From the NCBI GenBank assembly GCA_950295325.1, contig OX485806.1:52695169-52759168 (forward strand): a stretch of 64,000 nucleotides of DNA, in the 5' to 3' direction. The first letter of the stretch is position 1. The number at the start of each line of letters is the position of its first letter. The position numbers were made by a program, and so were the translations under genes. The stretch is from Polytrichum commune (lineage: Eukaryota; Streptophyta; Polytrichopsida; Polytrichales; Polytrichaceae). Under the pieces are notes generated by a model that saw nothing but the letters and a program-made list of their open reading frames with translations, ran no database searches and had not been told where the DNA came from. Positions 44,212 through 56,555 of this stretch are shown one piece after another.

Positions 44212-46511
44212 AGGGCTCCAAATTTTGAGCTAACAATTTGAGGGAGATGTCGATATAAAAAATACGGGTTATGATGGGAAGCCCAAGGTTTTCAAAAGGT
44301 TGTGATGCTCAAATTGGAACAAGGATCATATGCAAGTGGATTTTGACCATACCATTGGTTCTGTGGCAATGGTGGGCATGAGGGTGGATTTGGTGAGGAG
44401 AATGAAGGAGTCCTTTGAAAGAGCTCCCGCAAACCTCAAAAAATATTTGGGGCCTAGAATACCGAATGCACCTGATACCTTGGAGGGTATTAATGTTGGA
44501 TTATAATTCCAATTTGAAATGCTTAGAAGATGGTGACGTTGAAATGAACTTGGTGGAAATGAGGCATGTGGGGTCTCTTGTGGCGTAAATGCGCGAATTT
44601 CATACCCAAATGAATCGTACATCTAGGATGGACGAACTTTCTAAGAAATACATCATTTTAGGTGGATTTCAAAAATGGGTGGTGATAACCATGTTCAAGA
44701 TCCCAAAGCTTCTTGAGGACATATCGGACATCTTTAAGATTTAAAAAACATTGAAGCTGATGGTCCCCAAAAAAAGTTGGGCGGCACATCACCACAAAGT
44801 GGGTTTAGCCAAAATGGGTCCCATAGAAATAAACGCAAGTAGTTTGGCCCATTGGACCAAGCCAAATCATATTGTTGCGTGGACCGAATGTTGGACGATG
44901 GCTTTGTGGCCAAGGCTAGTAGCCTTAACCCGAGGCCAAGTATTTTGTACCTTGAGGCTCAAAAGAATGGGAGAAATGTCTCATGCGTTGACAAAGAGGC
45001 TACCACTCCTTTTTGAGCCCAAAACTTACAAAGGGGTTGGGGCTTGCCGATTGATAGAGCGGGCAAGCCCACCAAGGTGCGGTTTGCAAAAAGGCGAACC
45101 ACATGAAGTAAAGGAGGCGGCGATGCATGTAACCTTTTCATGTGGGACATTAGATTTGTGGGACATTGGATAAGGTGCATGTCATTGTAAAGGTCACATT
45201 CTTTGAAACTCACATGATAGATGTGAGGTGCAAGCCGGTGAGCTTGCGGTGCATTTGTGATGCGCAATGATGGCAAAGAATTGAACTTCAAGTTGACAAG
45301 GATTCCTATGGTGGGAGGAACCAAGTCGAATTTGATCTTAATGGACCAAATGAATAAAAGAAAAATAAAAATAAAAATGATAATGGTCGTGGTTCAATTG
45401 GAGCAACTCCAAGGAACTCATGGGGAGGCTAGAAAAGAGGGGCCTCCCCCAAACCACATTGGTGGGATGTTGGTGAGATACAAGGATGTCTTCACCAATG
45501 TGTTGCCCAAAATAAAACCGCCAAGGAGTGAAAAAGGGCGAACCGCATGAGACAAAAGAGGCCGCAATGCATGTAACCTTTCAATGTGGGACATTGGATT
45601 TTTGTCAAAATTTCACACCATATGAAATAGATGAAATGCACATCATTATGAAGGCCGCCTTCTTTGAAACTCATATGATAGATGTGAGGTGCAAGCCGGT
45701 GTGCTTGCGGTGCATTATGATGTGTCATAATGACAAAGAATTGAAGTTCAAATTGACAAGGACTCCTATGGTAGGAGGACCCAAGTTGAATTTGGTCTTA
45801 ATGGACCAGATGAAAAATGGAAAATATAATGGTTGTGGTTCAATTGGAGCAACTCCAAGGAACATATGGGGAGGCTAGGAAAGATGGGCTTCCCCCAAAC
45901 CACATTGGTGGGATGTTGGTTAAATACAAGGATGTATTCACCAATGTGTTGCCAAAAAGTTACCGCCAAGGAGTGAAAAATAACTTTGCTCAACGAGAGA
46001 TTGAGTTCTTGAGGTATGTGGTGACAAAGGAAGTTGGTGGACGAATATGAAGAATGTCAAGGCAATCCAAAAGGAAAATTAGCCCTTCATTCAAAAACGG
46101 CTTAGGTCATTTGTTAGCCTAGCCAACTACTACCGCCACTTCATTCGAGAGTTTTTGAAGGTTGCTAAGACCTTATTCAAGTTATTGAGGAAAATGACTA
46201 TCCCAATAGTGGGATGAGCCTTGTCACCAAGCCTTTGGGGAGCTCAAGAGCGAGTTCTCTTCAAAAAATGTGGTTAAATTTCCGGGTTTTCATAAGCATT
46301 TTGAGGTGCACATGGAGGCGAAGGATTTTACCATTGGCGGATGTTGATCCAAGATGGATAACCATTGCTTATGGGAGCATTAAGCTCCATGGTTGTTGAA
46401 CCTTGTCCGGCTTGTGCAAGAAATGGTTATCCCAATAGTGGGATGAGCCTTGCTACAAAGCCTTTGGAAAGCTTAAGACCAAGTTCTCTTCGCCGCCCAT
46501 GCTCAAATTCA
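44212..46511 (+). pseudogene. Chromovirus gag/pol remnants
   Basis: The first kilobase is gag-like but unreadable. At about 45,470 'LVRYKDVFTNVLPK' and again at 45,916 'LVKYKDVFTNVLPK' mark the pre-RT segment typical of Ty3/gypsy. Most of RT is deleted. At about 46,100 'FVSLANYYRHFIREF' marks the RT/RNase H connection, then RNase H start sequence appears twice (about 46,214-46,340 and 46,440-46,511). Segments 45,085-45,528 and 45,530-45,976 form a tandem duplication of about 445 bp. Stops occur throughout. Confidence 0.7.
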
Positions 46512-47461
46512 AGAACCTCTTCATAAGGACTACCCGAAACACCATGGGCACAAGGGGGACCCGAGAGTGACACCGGGGACTTGTGGCGCCATTGGTGAGA
46601 AGGCCCAAGTGATCCTAGTGTGGGCGAGGGCCCCGGGCGTTGGGAACACCTCCCACCCACGGAGACTAGGAGGCACAAGGGTAAGGCCATGAGCTATGCG
46701 TAGCTCATGGCGTGGTGATTCTAGAATGCTCAAGAACACCTCAATCAGAGGTGGGAGCTAGGAGTTATGGCCATTTGAGTGGGGCGTTGTCCCGGGACAG
46801 CGCCCTGGTACAGCAGTGCCTGGGTGTGATTCCCGAGACTGCCAAGGTTCAAACAGGCATAACTTCCTAAATACTTGCTCGAATGGAGCAAATGAGGAGT
46901 CCATTGGCATCTACGTGAAGCGTAGATGAGGATGGAGTGGTTTTTTTTGTTAGCATCAGACATCATACAAGGAAGTTATGAAGGTCTGAAGCTGCTGGGG
47001 GCTAAGGGAAAATGTCTAGGCCCCAACTCTTGGTGGAGAGACAAGAGGTTGGTTGACGGTGGGGTAGGGGCCCCGCGTAGAGTCCTAGAGGCTTATATGG
47101 GTGAGGTGGTGTGGCCTCACCCACCCGAGGCCGAACGGCACAGCCTCCATGGGCATTGGCCCATTGTGAGGCCATAGTTGCCTAGTATGGTTCGGGTTGT
47201 TGTAGTGTTGCTCCGGCAATGCGATGATCAACATGGGATTGGGCTTCCATGGATGGAAGGCCACATCAAGGAATGGGTTACCGTTTAAGGGGTGAGTCCG
47301 GAAAGCAAAGTAGGAGGGTTGGTTCCCTCCTATGAACTATAAGGTCCGGGGTAGGAGGAGCTAACCATTAGCATGGCGGTATGCAAAGGGTTAGCGCTCG
47401 TAACCTTTGCTAGAAATGAAAATTGGTAAGATTGTCAAGGGGGCTAGCAAGGGTTGTGACA
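46512..47461 (+). repeat. LTR-A, 3' LTR of the chromovirus
   Basis: 950 bp, ending GGGTTGTGACA. Carries the same hairpins as the other copies, with one G-to-A type change in the 24-bp palindrome (46,778-46,801). Serves as the empty-site control for the nested solo LTR. Confidence 0.88.
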
Positions 47462-49950
47462 ATTTTCCTCGACTATCTCTCTCTCTCACTCTTTCTCTCT
47501 TCCTTTTTTTCTCTAACCATTCATCGCACTGACAACAGATAATAATAGATCATTGCACACTCTTAAAAGCAACACTGCCGTTTCACCACTGCGTCTTGAT
47601 GTTTCTTCTAGTTGGATCTTGAGTTGTGTCAAATTTCCTTTGTGTTTGGAATCGTTATAGTCACTACTGCTTCACACTTGATCTCATGTGGTTCGATCAT
47701 CCAACCTGACATGCCACTTGATCAGTGAGATGTAAGGCCCTCATTGTTTTTCTCTCTCATGCATCAATCAATCATAATAACCCTGGAATCGTGCCTTCTC
47801 AGTATGATTATAATCTTCCCCTTCCTACGTTGAATCCTCTCTCATCGACACCTGGCACCAAACTTCCCAACAGCATGATCCCACTCCCCTACCTACTCTC
47901 ACTCACTTTTGTCTCCACTTGTTGCAGCTAACCACATCATCTCTCCCACTACGAAGGCAACACTTACTACCCTTTTTCTCCTCAGAGGCACCACACAACA
48001 CATTCTCTGTCGCAACACGGTTTTCGCAAGCTCTCGGTGCCCTCTCCGTTTCCAAGGGAACATGAGCTTCACTTTCCCTAGCACTCGAGACCCCTCCCTC
48101 TTGCCGTTTACTTGTTTTTTAACTTAGTTTTCACCATTCAACTCTTCTCAACTCAACGTTGCTTTAGTTTGTTTTATTTTTTTAATGTCAATTGAGTTCT
48201 ACATTGCTTTTCCCATCACAATCACTATTATTTTTTAGTCTAATTACTCATGTGAGCACGTTTTTGGGCTCACAAATTCTTTTGTTCCTTTAAAATATTA
48301 ATGTGGCTATGGTCCGCCTCTATTTGTAGATTTTATTCTTTGTCTATTTACCTTGGAGTTCTTAAGGTAGTGGTTTACCGCTAACATGATTTTTCATTCC
48401 ATCTAAGTTATGTGACCACTTGTTACATCCTCCTTGCCTAATCAAGGTCAAACCACGTTTCCTATCCGCAATTTTTTGTCTTCCAAAAGTGAGTTGCTTT
48501 CACTTGTTTCATTTTTTAGATTGGTTTTTTTTCCCTTAGATCATCAACAATAAATGTTTTTGGTTTCTTCTTCCTTTTTTGAAGGAAGAATTCTATTGAT
48601 AGGGTCATAATATTACCATATTTTGTTTCTTCAACAAAATTTTGGCATAAAGCTTCACCCTCATGCCTATGACTTAGCAATTTTGGGGTGTATCTACACT
48701 CCAAATAATGGATGTCTCACTCAACAATGCATGCAACTCAAGGTTTTCCACCTTGGCTTTCTTTTGCTTAGGCTACAATTTCAAGCAATTGAATCTTATC
48801 TTGATTCAATTGCTCTCATTTGCAGATTTGGACAAATGGTTAGTTCAATTATTTGAAACTAGTATGTCACAACCTCATCACATTAGACCATGGCTTCTCA
48901 TTTAGACATTAACATTTGATTCACAAATTCAAACCATTTTTTCTGTTGATAGAAATTATTGCAACAATCATCTAGATTTGTGAAGATTCTATCATTATCT
49001 TTTCTAGAGTCAAACCAATGATCACATCATTCCTACAAGGTGGTTTGTCCACAATCTAGGAAAATATCCATTTTGCGACTTGGGTTTCTCACCCCATGGA
49101 TACACACCAAACAATGGCAATGATGACCTTTACAACTTAAATTTCCCATTTTCTTATCAAGGGAGGGCGAGGATTGATCAATCAATCGGGTAAAAGAATT
49201 CAAAAAACATAACATAAAACTTCACAAGCAATTTGTCACACACAATTTACAACTCATGAATTTTTCTCATGAAATTAAGGCTTCACACCCAAATTATCCC
49301 ATTTCAAAGTATAGCTATGATAAATTTTTCCACATAGATTCTTTGTTTTCTTTCCGAGAATCAAATAAGTGGGCATAAAAATAAACAAAACTATATAACA
49401 TATCCAGATATAACTTGAGTTTATTCTTTATCAAACAAAAGCATCACATTATAAAACTTACAAAATATTCAATATAGTTTAACCATTTTCTTTTTTTAAA
49501 TCAAAATACTGGGTTGTTCATTTATATAGGATAATTGTAAATTTAAGAAGGCAATCTTACAATTAGTAAGGTTTTCATTGGAGACCTAAATGACGTGCTT
49601 GCGTCACAATGAAATGAAACCTCGTATGTATGAAAAACTTATACGGAAATAAAATGCTTACGTACTAATGACATGCTAGGAAATAGACCCATATATTTAA
49701 GCTAAGTTTTTCAAATTAATGTGATAAACGCTTTCACTATATATAGAAAATTTGTAATATGAATTTGTATATACTTTGAATATATACAAATGAAATCTAC
49801 TTTTAATTTTCTTTGAAAAAACCATTTGCATGCTTTGCATGTACCTCAATAATTGTATAAAACAAACAAAGAAAAAATACAATTACTTAGCGACAAACTA
49901 GAGAGCATAGAACCTAAATGCAAATCCTAACAAACACATATTGGAGGATA
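47462..49950. other. No recognised gene; LTR-B-like end at 48,274
   Basis: The sequence is AT-rich from 48,120 on. A CT-only tract lies at 47,476-47,515. At about 48,250-48,274 the text 'TGTGAGCACG' then 'GGGCTCACA' matches the right end of LTR-B, so 47.5-48.27 kb may be a degraded LTR-B. A left end with a matching duplication was not found. The frames at 48,623-48,905 match nothing known to me. Confidence 0.35.
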
Positions 49951-50138
49951 ATGTTAGGTTGCATTGGTGACATTATCCCATATAGGTTGTCAATGTTGGT
50001 CATAACCTATACATATAAATGAAAGCATAAGGGGAAGAGTTAATCATTCTCTTCATTATATGCTAATAGTTGTGTTGTGTACCACCTTCTTACGCTGGTT
50101 TCTTTGTCTTCTTCATTCATCTTCCAATAGGCTAGATG

Positions 50139-51794
50139 TCAGCCATAAACCCCACCCTTAGCGTCTGTAGTCCAAGTGGGAGCCTAAGGCTCACATGTAC
50201 TTGATTGATTCCACTTGGTACTTGGGATAAGGCTCTCAATGTCCAACAGTATAGATATCAACACACAACTCTTTATTCATAGGTCTAAGGTAACCAATAT
50301 TTAGAAATACTTTACTCCCTCAAGATTAGTGTCACACCTAACACTCAAAACATCATCAACACCTAATCTTAAGTGCCCACCCAACAATGATGAATTACTG
50401 AACTACCCTAGGCAATTTCTGTTGGCATTGAAGCGACACCAATTGTACATTTGGCTCACTCAAGCCCCACTAGCTCACAACGCTTAAGTTCTCAACTACG
50501 TTGTAATGTCCTTAGTAATAAATCATCCACATATCAAAAAATTTGAACCAGGTACCATTCACAACCCTCTGCTGTGCCCAGCCCCCTTCGACCCTTAGCT
50601 GGATTGAGTCATCCCCCCTTTTGGCTTCTTTCACTCTAGTAGGTCCAGCTTCGAAATCCCTCAACTGCCTCGGCAGACTGCAATGCTGCTCTCCAGTAGA
50701 CAGTCTCTAGTTCTGAACCAGCAGCCAGCTTCTCCAGGCTAGTCCCCGCTACCTCCATGCTGTTCACATTGCCGACAATCCCCCTCTGTCAGCTGGCAGA
50801 TCCCTGCCCAGCAGCTTAATATCTTTGAGTCTGAATCTTCGACCATTTCCCGAGTTGAGTCTCAGTTGCCTCCTAGACTCGCCCCCTTTCGACTTCCTCT
50901 GCCGCAACATTGAAGTTTAGAATCACAGAAGGACTGTTAGCATCCTCAGATTGTTAAATGCGTCAAGTTGGTTCGCCCTCAAGAATCTTGCTTCCATTAG
51001 TGGTTGCTTCATGAATTCAACATTTCTACAAGGATACCTCAGCCAACAACTGGTTGCTTCCGCGCTCAGAAATCTAGCGGACACACATTTGACAAGCTTC
51101 GCCAGTCTCACAAGACAAATGCTTTCCCTGACAACCACCTCACGACATGGCCTTAAATCTATCAGTGTAGCCTCCTCCTTCCTTAAACCCTTCATCCGAT
51201 TCCAATCTCGTTCACCTTATGCTGCCGAGTTATGCTTCAAGGGTGCAACAACCACTGGTCTGAATGCCTTCTCTCACCAGTTGCCTCCTTTCTTCCTGGT
51301 CTGCCATGCCTCCATTGCCTTACCCGAACCCACCAAGGTTGGTTTGAGCAGCCAGCCGCCCAGCCTCCGCCGCAACTCTCCCACAAATTAAGACGAAAAA
51401 AAATGAAGGAGGTTTTTTGCCAGCCTCTTCCCTGTTTTCGAAAGCCATTCCAAGGGCCTCCTTGGCCTTTCTGGCCTCCCCTAATGGAAGGTTACCCTCC
51501 GGCAGCTAACCCCCCTCCTAAAATGGATACGAGGGAGCCTAATCCCGACACTAAAACCCTGGCTTCTAACGGTTTTGCCCTAAGTACCACCTAATTCTCA
51601 AAGTACTTCCTAAATCAATTCCTCTAAGATCCTAGCCCCTAAATAACTCATAACCTAAACTTTCAACTCAATTCAAATCTAAGCTTAGAACATAATTTTT
51701 TTTATCTTTTTGAATATTCAATACAATTACAAAGTCTAAAGTTTTAATGATTTTTAAGATTAAGAACACATGTGGGCACAATACTGGGCTCACA
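50139..51794 (+). mobile_element. Solo LTR-B3
   Basis: This 1,656-bp insertion starts TGTCAGCCATAAACCCCACCC-like and ends GGGCTCACA, flanked by CTAGA on both sides (50,134-50,138 and 51,795-51,799). It is the most complete of the LTR-B copies, with canonical TG...CA ends. Frames inside (50,951-51,594) are not recognised and are absent from the other copies. Confidence 0.88.
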
Positions 51795-51799
51795 CTAGA

Positions 51800-52357
51800 G
51801 GACTATTTTGTTTTGGAAGAAGGAGATCAACTTAGAAAGTGTTAGAAGAGGGCCAAATTTGATTGGAGGTTATTTGGAGGTGATCTGGAGGTGTTTGGAG
51901 TTTTTGGTGGAGTTTTAAAGCTTTGGAACACTTTTAGTGTGCCTTAGAGCATTCTTGGAGGTTTGGACCAATGTAGAATACCTTAGAGGAGTGTTACAAC
52001 AATGGAAAACCCATTTGGTATAAGTCCATTTCATTTTGAATGCCTGGGTGTAGATCGATTTGTATTTTAAGTGTTTGAGGACAATTGAATGACAAAAGGT
52101 TTAAATTAAATTTTTTGAAGGTTATTTATTGATATTGTTTTTTTTGGGAGTCACAAATTGAATGATTTCATATCATTTGGATGTCAAAGAACTTATATTG
52201 AGTTCTTGAAGGTTTTCAGTGATTTTGCAACAATTTGGAGGGTTAAAGTGTTGACTTGAGTGTAGAACGACCTTGAGTGAGTAGTTTGAATCAATTCCAC
52301 ATAATTTAGGCAAATCCCAAATCCCTTGAGAGTTCTACAACCCTTGTGGTACATTGA
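51800..52357 (+). other. Copia leader, no gene
   Basis: Between the LTR-B3 insertion and gag. It is rich in 'TTTGGAG' and 'GTGTTTGAG' words. I see no gene and could not place a primer-binding site. Confidence 0.35.
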
Positions 52358-54110
52358 GTGAATGAGAACTTACATTTGAATAATCAAATGGTTATTTGTG
52401 AAAAAAACAAATTTATAACGATTGACAAATTCAATGGCAAAAACCTCAACCTTTGTAAGTCTACATTGGAGATGGTGTTGGCCACCAAAGACCTTTGGGA
52501 AATTGCAGAAAGTTTAAAGGCACCACCATCATCCACGGCGAGTGACAAAGTTAAGAAGGTGTTCAAATGACGATGCAAAAAAATTCTCCACCATCATTGC
52601 CACGAGTTTGGTGGACAAGAAGTTGGCACACATCAAAAGATGCAAAAGACCCCAGAAGCATGGAAAAAATTATGCAACATACACGAGACCAAAAACTTAT
52701 CCAACATTTTGTTCATAAGGCACATGTTTTTCACTATCAAGATAGACAAAGGTGACAACATTCCCGACCACATCAATAAGGTTAAATCTCTCGCGAACCA
52801 ATTTATTCACTTTGATGTATGCATAAAGGAGGATGATGTAGTCATGATCTTGTTCGATAGCCTATCATCCTTGTTTGATCATTTGATCACTAAATAAAAA
52901 ACACACCCAAAAAAAAAACTCACGATGAATTTTATCATCGCATGCTTCATGCATAATGTCGCAACCCTTGCTAGCTCCCTTAACAATCTTGCCAATTTTC
53001 ATTTTTAGCAAAGGTTACGAGCGCTAACCATTCACATTCCGCCATGCTAATGGTTAGCTCCTCCTACCCTGGACCTTATAGTTCATAAGAGGGGAACCAA
53101 TCCTCCTACTTTGCTTTCGGGACTCACCCCTTAATTTGTAACCAATCCTTAGATGTGGATTTCCATCCATGAGAGTCCAATCTTATGTTGATCATCGCGT
53201 TGCCGGAGCAACACTACAACAACCCGAAGCATATGAGGCAACTATGGCCTCACATTGGGCTAATGCCCATGGAGGCCGTGCCGTTCGGCCTCGGGTGGGT
53301 GAGGCCACACCACCTCACCCATATAAGCCTCTAGGACTCTACGCGGGGCCCCTACCCCACCATCAAAAAACCTCATGTCTCTCTATCAAGAATTAGGGCC
53401 AAGTAGACATTTTTCCTTAGCCGTTGGGCCTAGAAGCCCCTAGCAACTTCAGACCATCATCACTTCCTTGTATGATGTCTGATGCTGACAAAAAACCACT
53501 TCATCTTCATCTACGCTTCACGAAGATGCCTATGGACTCCTCACTTGCCCCATTCAGGCAAGTATTGACAAAGTTATGCCTGTTTGAACCTTGGCAATCC
53601 CGGGAATCACACCAAGGCACTGCTGTACCAGGACAATGCCCCATTCAAATTGCCATAACTCCTAGCTCACACCTCCGATTGAGGTGTTCTTGAGCATTCT
53701 AGAATCTACACGCCATAAGCTACACATAATTAATGGCCTAACCCTCGTGCCTCCTAGTCTACGTGGGTGGGAGGTGTTCCCAACGCCTGGGGCCCTCATC
53801 CACACTAACATCACTTGGGCCCTCTCACCAATGGCGCCACAAGTCCGGGGTGTCACTCTGGGGTCCCCTTTGTGCCCATGGTGTTTCGGGCACTCCTCAT
53901 GGAGAGGTGCGCGACACATAAGGTGTCCAAGAGGAAGGAGAAGGAACCTCAAATAGATGATGCCACCATGTTGTCACGCCAACCTTGAGCATTTGACATC
54001 AACGAAAGGTATGGTCATAACCCGAGATGCTACAATTGTGGTAAGTGGGGCCACATTGCTCGTCATTGTCAAACATTACAAACATTAGAAGGTCAAAGAC
54101 TGATTTTACA
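52358..54110 (+). pseudogene. Copia gag with CCHC zinc knuckle, interrupted by a solo LTR
   Basis: A gag of the UBN2/retrotran-gag type begins at 52,358 (MNENLHLNN) with 'FNGKNLNLCKSTLEMVL' and 'DLWEIAE'. It is frameshifted at 52,570 and continues to about 52,956 ('DHINKVKSLANQF', 'ILFDSLSSLFDHLI'). After the LTR it resumes at 53,922 with a Lys-rich linker and a perfect CCHC knuckle, CYNCGKWGHIARHC (54,028-54,069). The knuckle packages the element RNA. Several stops; dead copy. Confidence 0.85.
52957..53916 (-). mobile_element. Solo LTR-A inserted in copia gag
   Basis: This 960-bp LTR with ends TGTCGC...GCGACA is flanked by CATAA (52,952-52,956 and 53,917-53,921). Orientation is reverse to the PBS-defined direction. 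The 24-bp palindrome of other copies is partly deleted at about 53,630. Confidence 0.93.
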
Positions 54111-56206
54111 TTTTTTGTGAGAGCATCTAATAACCCTGCCACTAGATAGATTGATTTGGAGGTGCACTATATATGACATTGCATAAGCATTTTTTGGACA
54201 CATATGAACTCATTTTGGATCACAAAGTGTTTATAGGTGATAACGGCATGGTAGATAAAAACTCCATACTAGTGGAAACATGTATGAAAGGTTGTGTGCG
54301 CAACATTATAATGCATGACGTGCTTCATGTGTCCAATTTTATTCGAATTTATTTTCCATCAACAAAATCATTTCAAAGGGTTTGAAAGGTGCATTTCAAC
54401 TCGTTGGGATGTGTGGTGAAGGCAAGCAACAGTGAAATGTTGGTAGTAGTGTCAATGTAGTCCAATTTATATCAATTGGACACAAATGTGATGATGGGGC
54501 TGAAATGAGTTTTTTGGCGCATTCTGATGGAAACTTTTTTTTTTTTGGAGTTTTGGCACAAGAAGTTGGGGCATCTTAATACAAATAACGTGAGAATGTT
54601 TCAAAAGATGTTGAGTAGGATGAATGTGGACGCAAGACAACATGCATTCGTTAGCATGCGTTTAAGGCAAACAAGTGAGGCGGCCATTCCCAATAAACAG
54701 AGGAACTCGCACCACGAAGATCTTGGAGTTTGTGCATTCCGACATATGCATACCAATGAAAACTACATCCATTAGAGGCGCAAGGTATTTTCTCACCTTT
54801 ATTGACAAATTCTCATGTAAAATCTAGGTGTATGTGCTTAAGGCCAAGAAAGAGGTGTTGGCAAGGTTCAAAAACTAGAAAACCTTGGTGGAGAGGCAAT
54901 CAGAGCACAAACTGATGGTTCTTAGGACAGACAATGGTGGGGAATTAGTTTCAAAGGCTTTCGATGATTTTTTTGCAAACAGGGGATTGCACGGCAAACC
55001 TCGTCATCTTACACGTCGCAACAAAATGGGATGGGAGAACAAACCAATAATGGAGATGTCATGGTCTATGATTCATGCCCAATGCCTTGGCCATGAATTT
55101 TGGACAAAGGCAGTGTGCAATGAAATGTACGTACACAAGCTGTGTCCAACCAAGGCCGTCCAAGGAAAAACGCCTGAGGAAGCGTGGAGTGGGAGGATGC
55201 TGCACATCTCCCATATGCGAGTGTTTGGTTGTGTGGCTTATGCGAAAGACATCATATATTGTTCTTTGGATATTGCAGAGGCACAAAGGTGTATTGGTTC
55301 ATGAAAATCATCCAAGATCCGGATATGATGTTTTTAAAAAATAGAACACATTTAAAGGATTGTCCTAGTGAGAGAGTTGATGAAGCATCCGTGGTCAAGG
55401 TAGATATATCCCCCAAATTGGATGTGGAAGACTTGGAAGCAAATGACAATGTTTCAGAGGCCGATGAAAACCCCGACATCAAGGAAAAAGTGAGGCCGAT
55501 GTTTTGGCCATGAAATCCACTAGTAGTGTGCAGGCATTGAAATTTGACGCCGGAAAAAAAACCGCAACCAAACCACCTCCAACACAACAATATGGAAATA
55601 AAACCATGGGCAATTCTAGGTATCTAGATAGGGCACACAAACCGCTTGGGGATTGGTGGAAGAACCACATTCCGTCATTCCAAGACAACGAGCATGCAAA
55701 CATGGCAATCGTTGGGGAACCAAGAAACTTAAGAGATGCCATTCAATCGAGTGATGCAAGCAAGTGGGAATTGGCAATGCAAGAGGAGTATGAATCTCCT
55801 ATAGCCAACGGTACGTGGGAGTCAACTCCATTGCCAAAGGGCCGCAAGGCCGTGAAGTGCAAATGGGTTTTTCGCTCGAAGAAGGATGGAAACGGCATTG
55901 TAGTTCATTTCAAAGCACGATTGGTGACAAAAAAACGCTCGCAGGTGGAAGGTGTTGATTTTGGCAAAACATTTACTCCCGTGGCCAAATTCAACATAAT
56001 TAAAATCATACTCGCATTACGGGCGACCATGGAGTTGGAAATGCATCAAATGAACATGAAGACGAAATTCTTGAATGGTGAATTGGATGTGAAAATCTAC
56101 ATGGAGCAATCGGAAGGATTTGAGCAAAAAAATGACTACACCGCATTTGCAAGTTGAAGAAATTGCTTTATGGATTGAAGCAATCTAAAAAAAACATGAA
56201 ACCGTA
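54111..56206 (+). pseudogene. Copia protease region, integrase and reverse transcriptase, 5' part
   Basis: 54,173-54,385 corresponds to the region after the protease active site ('HKHFLDTYELILDHKVFIGD'); the DSG itself is not readable. Pre-integrase 'EFWHKKLGHLN' is at about 54,545. The integrase core has 'RTDNGGE' (about 54,930) and an altered third motif near 55,030. The RT begins at about 55,750 with 'WELAMQEEYESPIANGTWES' and 'KCKWVFRSKKDG', and reaches 'LYGLKQSK' at about 56,185 after a frameshift at 56,155. It is cut at 56,206 by pogo; joining 56,206 to 63,427 keeps the reading frame. Confidence 0.85.
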
Positions 56207-56555
56207 CGTGGAAGGCAGGGTCGGCACTCCCATGTCAAATAATTATTAAAAGTTAAAACAGTGAAGGTCGACACCTTCAAAAATAACTATTTTTAAACCG
56301 GCTATTAATAGCTAACATTAATTTTTTCCCAGCGGCTAACTATTTTATTTAAATTTTTTATCTACGATTTTCATTGAATGTTATGTTTTCATCCAATTTC
56401 GGCAAAAATGGTCCAATTTGGAATGATGAATTTAATGAGCATTCTCTTTTCACTTGTGTTTCGTTCAGTACGTAAGAAGAAACTCTTTATTTCTTTGTGA
56501 TTTTGGTACCCTGATTGTGGTTTAGAGTGCTTTTGGTATTTGTTTTGTTGTGGCT

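Larger units (their letters stand above)
42265..47461 (+). mobile_element. Degenerate chromovirus-type Ty3/gypsy element with two LTR-A copies
   Basis: 5' LTR 42,265-44,197 (interrupted by a nested LTR), primer-binding site at 44,200, decayed body, and 3' LTR 46,512-47,461. The body is only about 2.3 kb, so most of pol is deleted. No polypurine tract lies before the 3' LTR, and RNase H-like sequence runs straight into it. LTR outer ends are eroded and no 5-bp duplication is visible. Confidence 0.8.

Noticed and set aside
48623-48905. Possible small host gene
   Set aside because: Two overlapping frames without recognisable domain, splice support or a second copy; not enough to call a gene.
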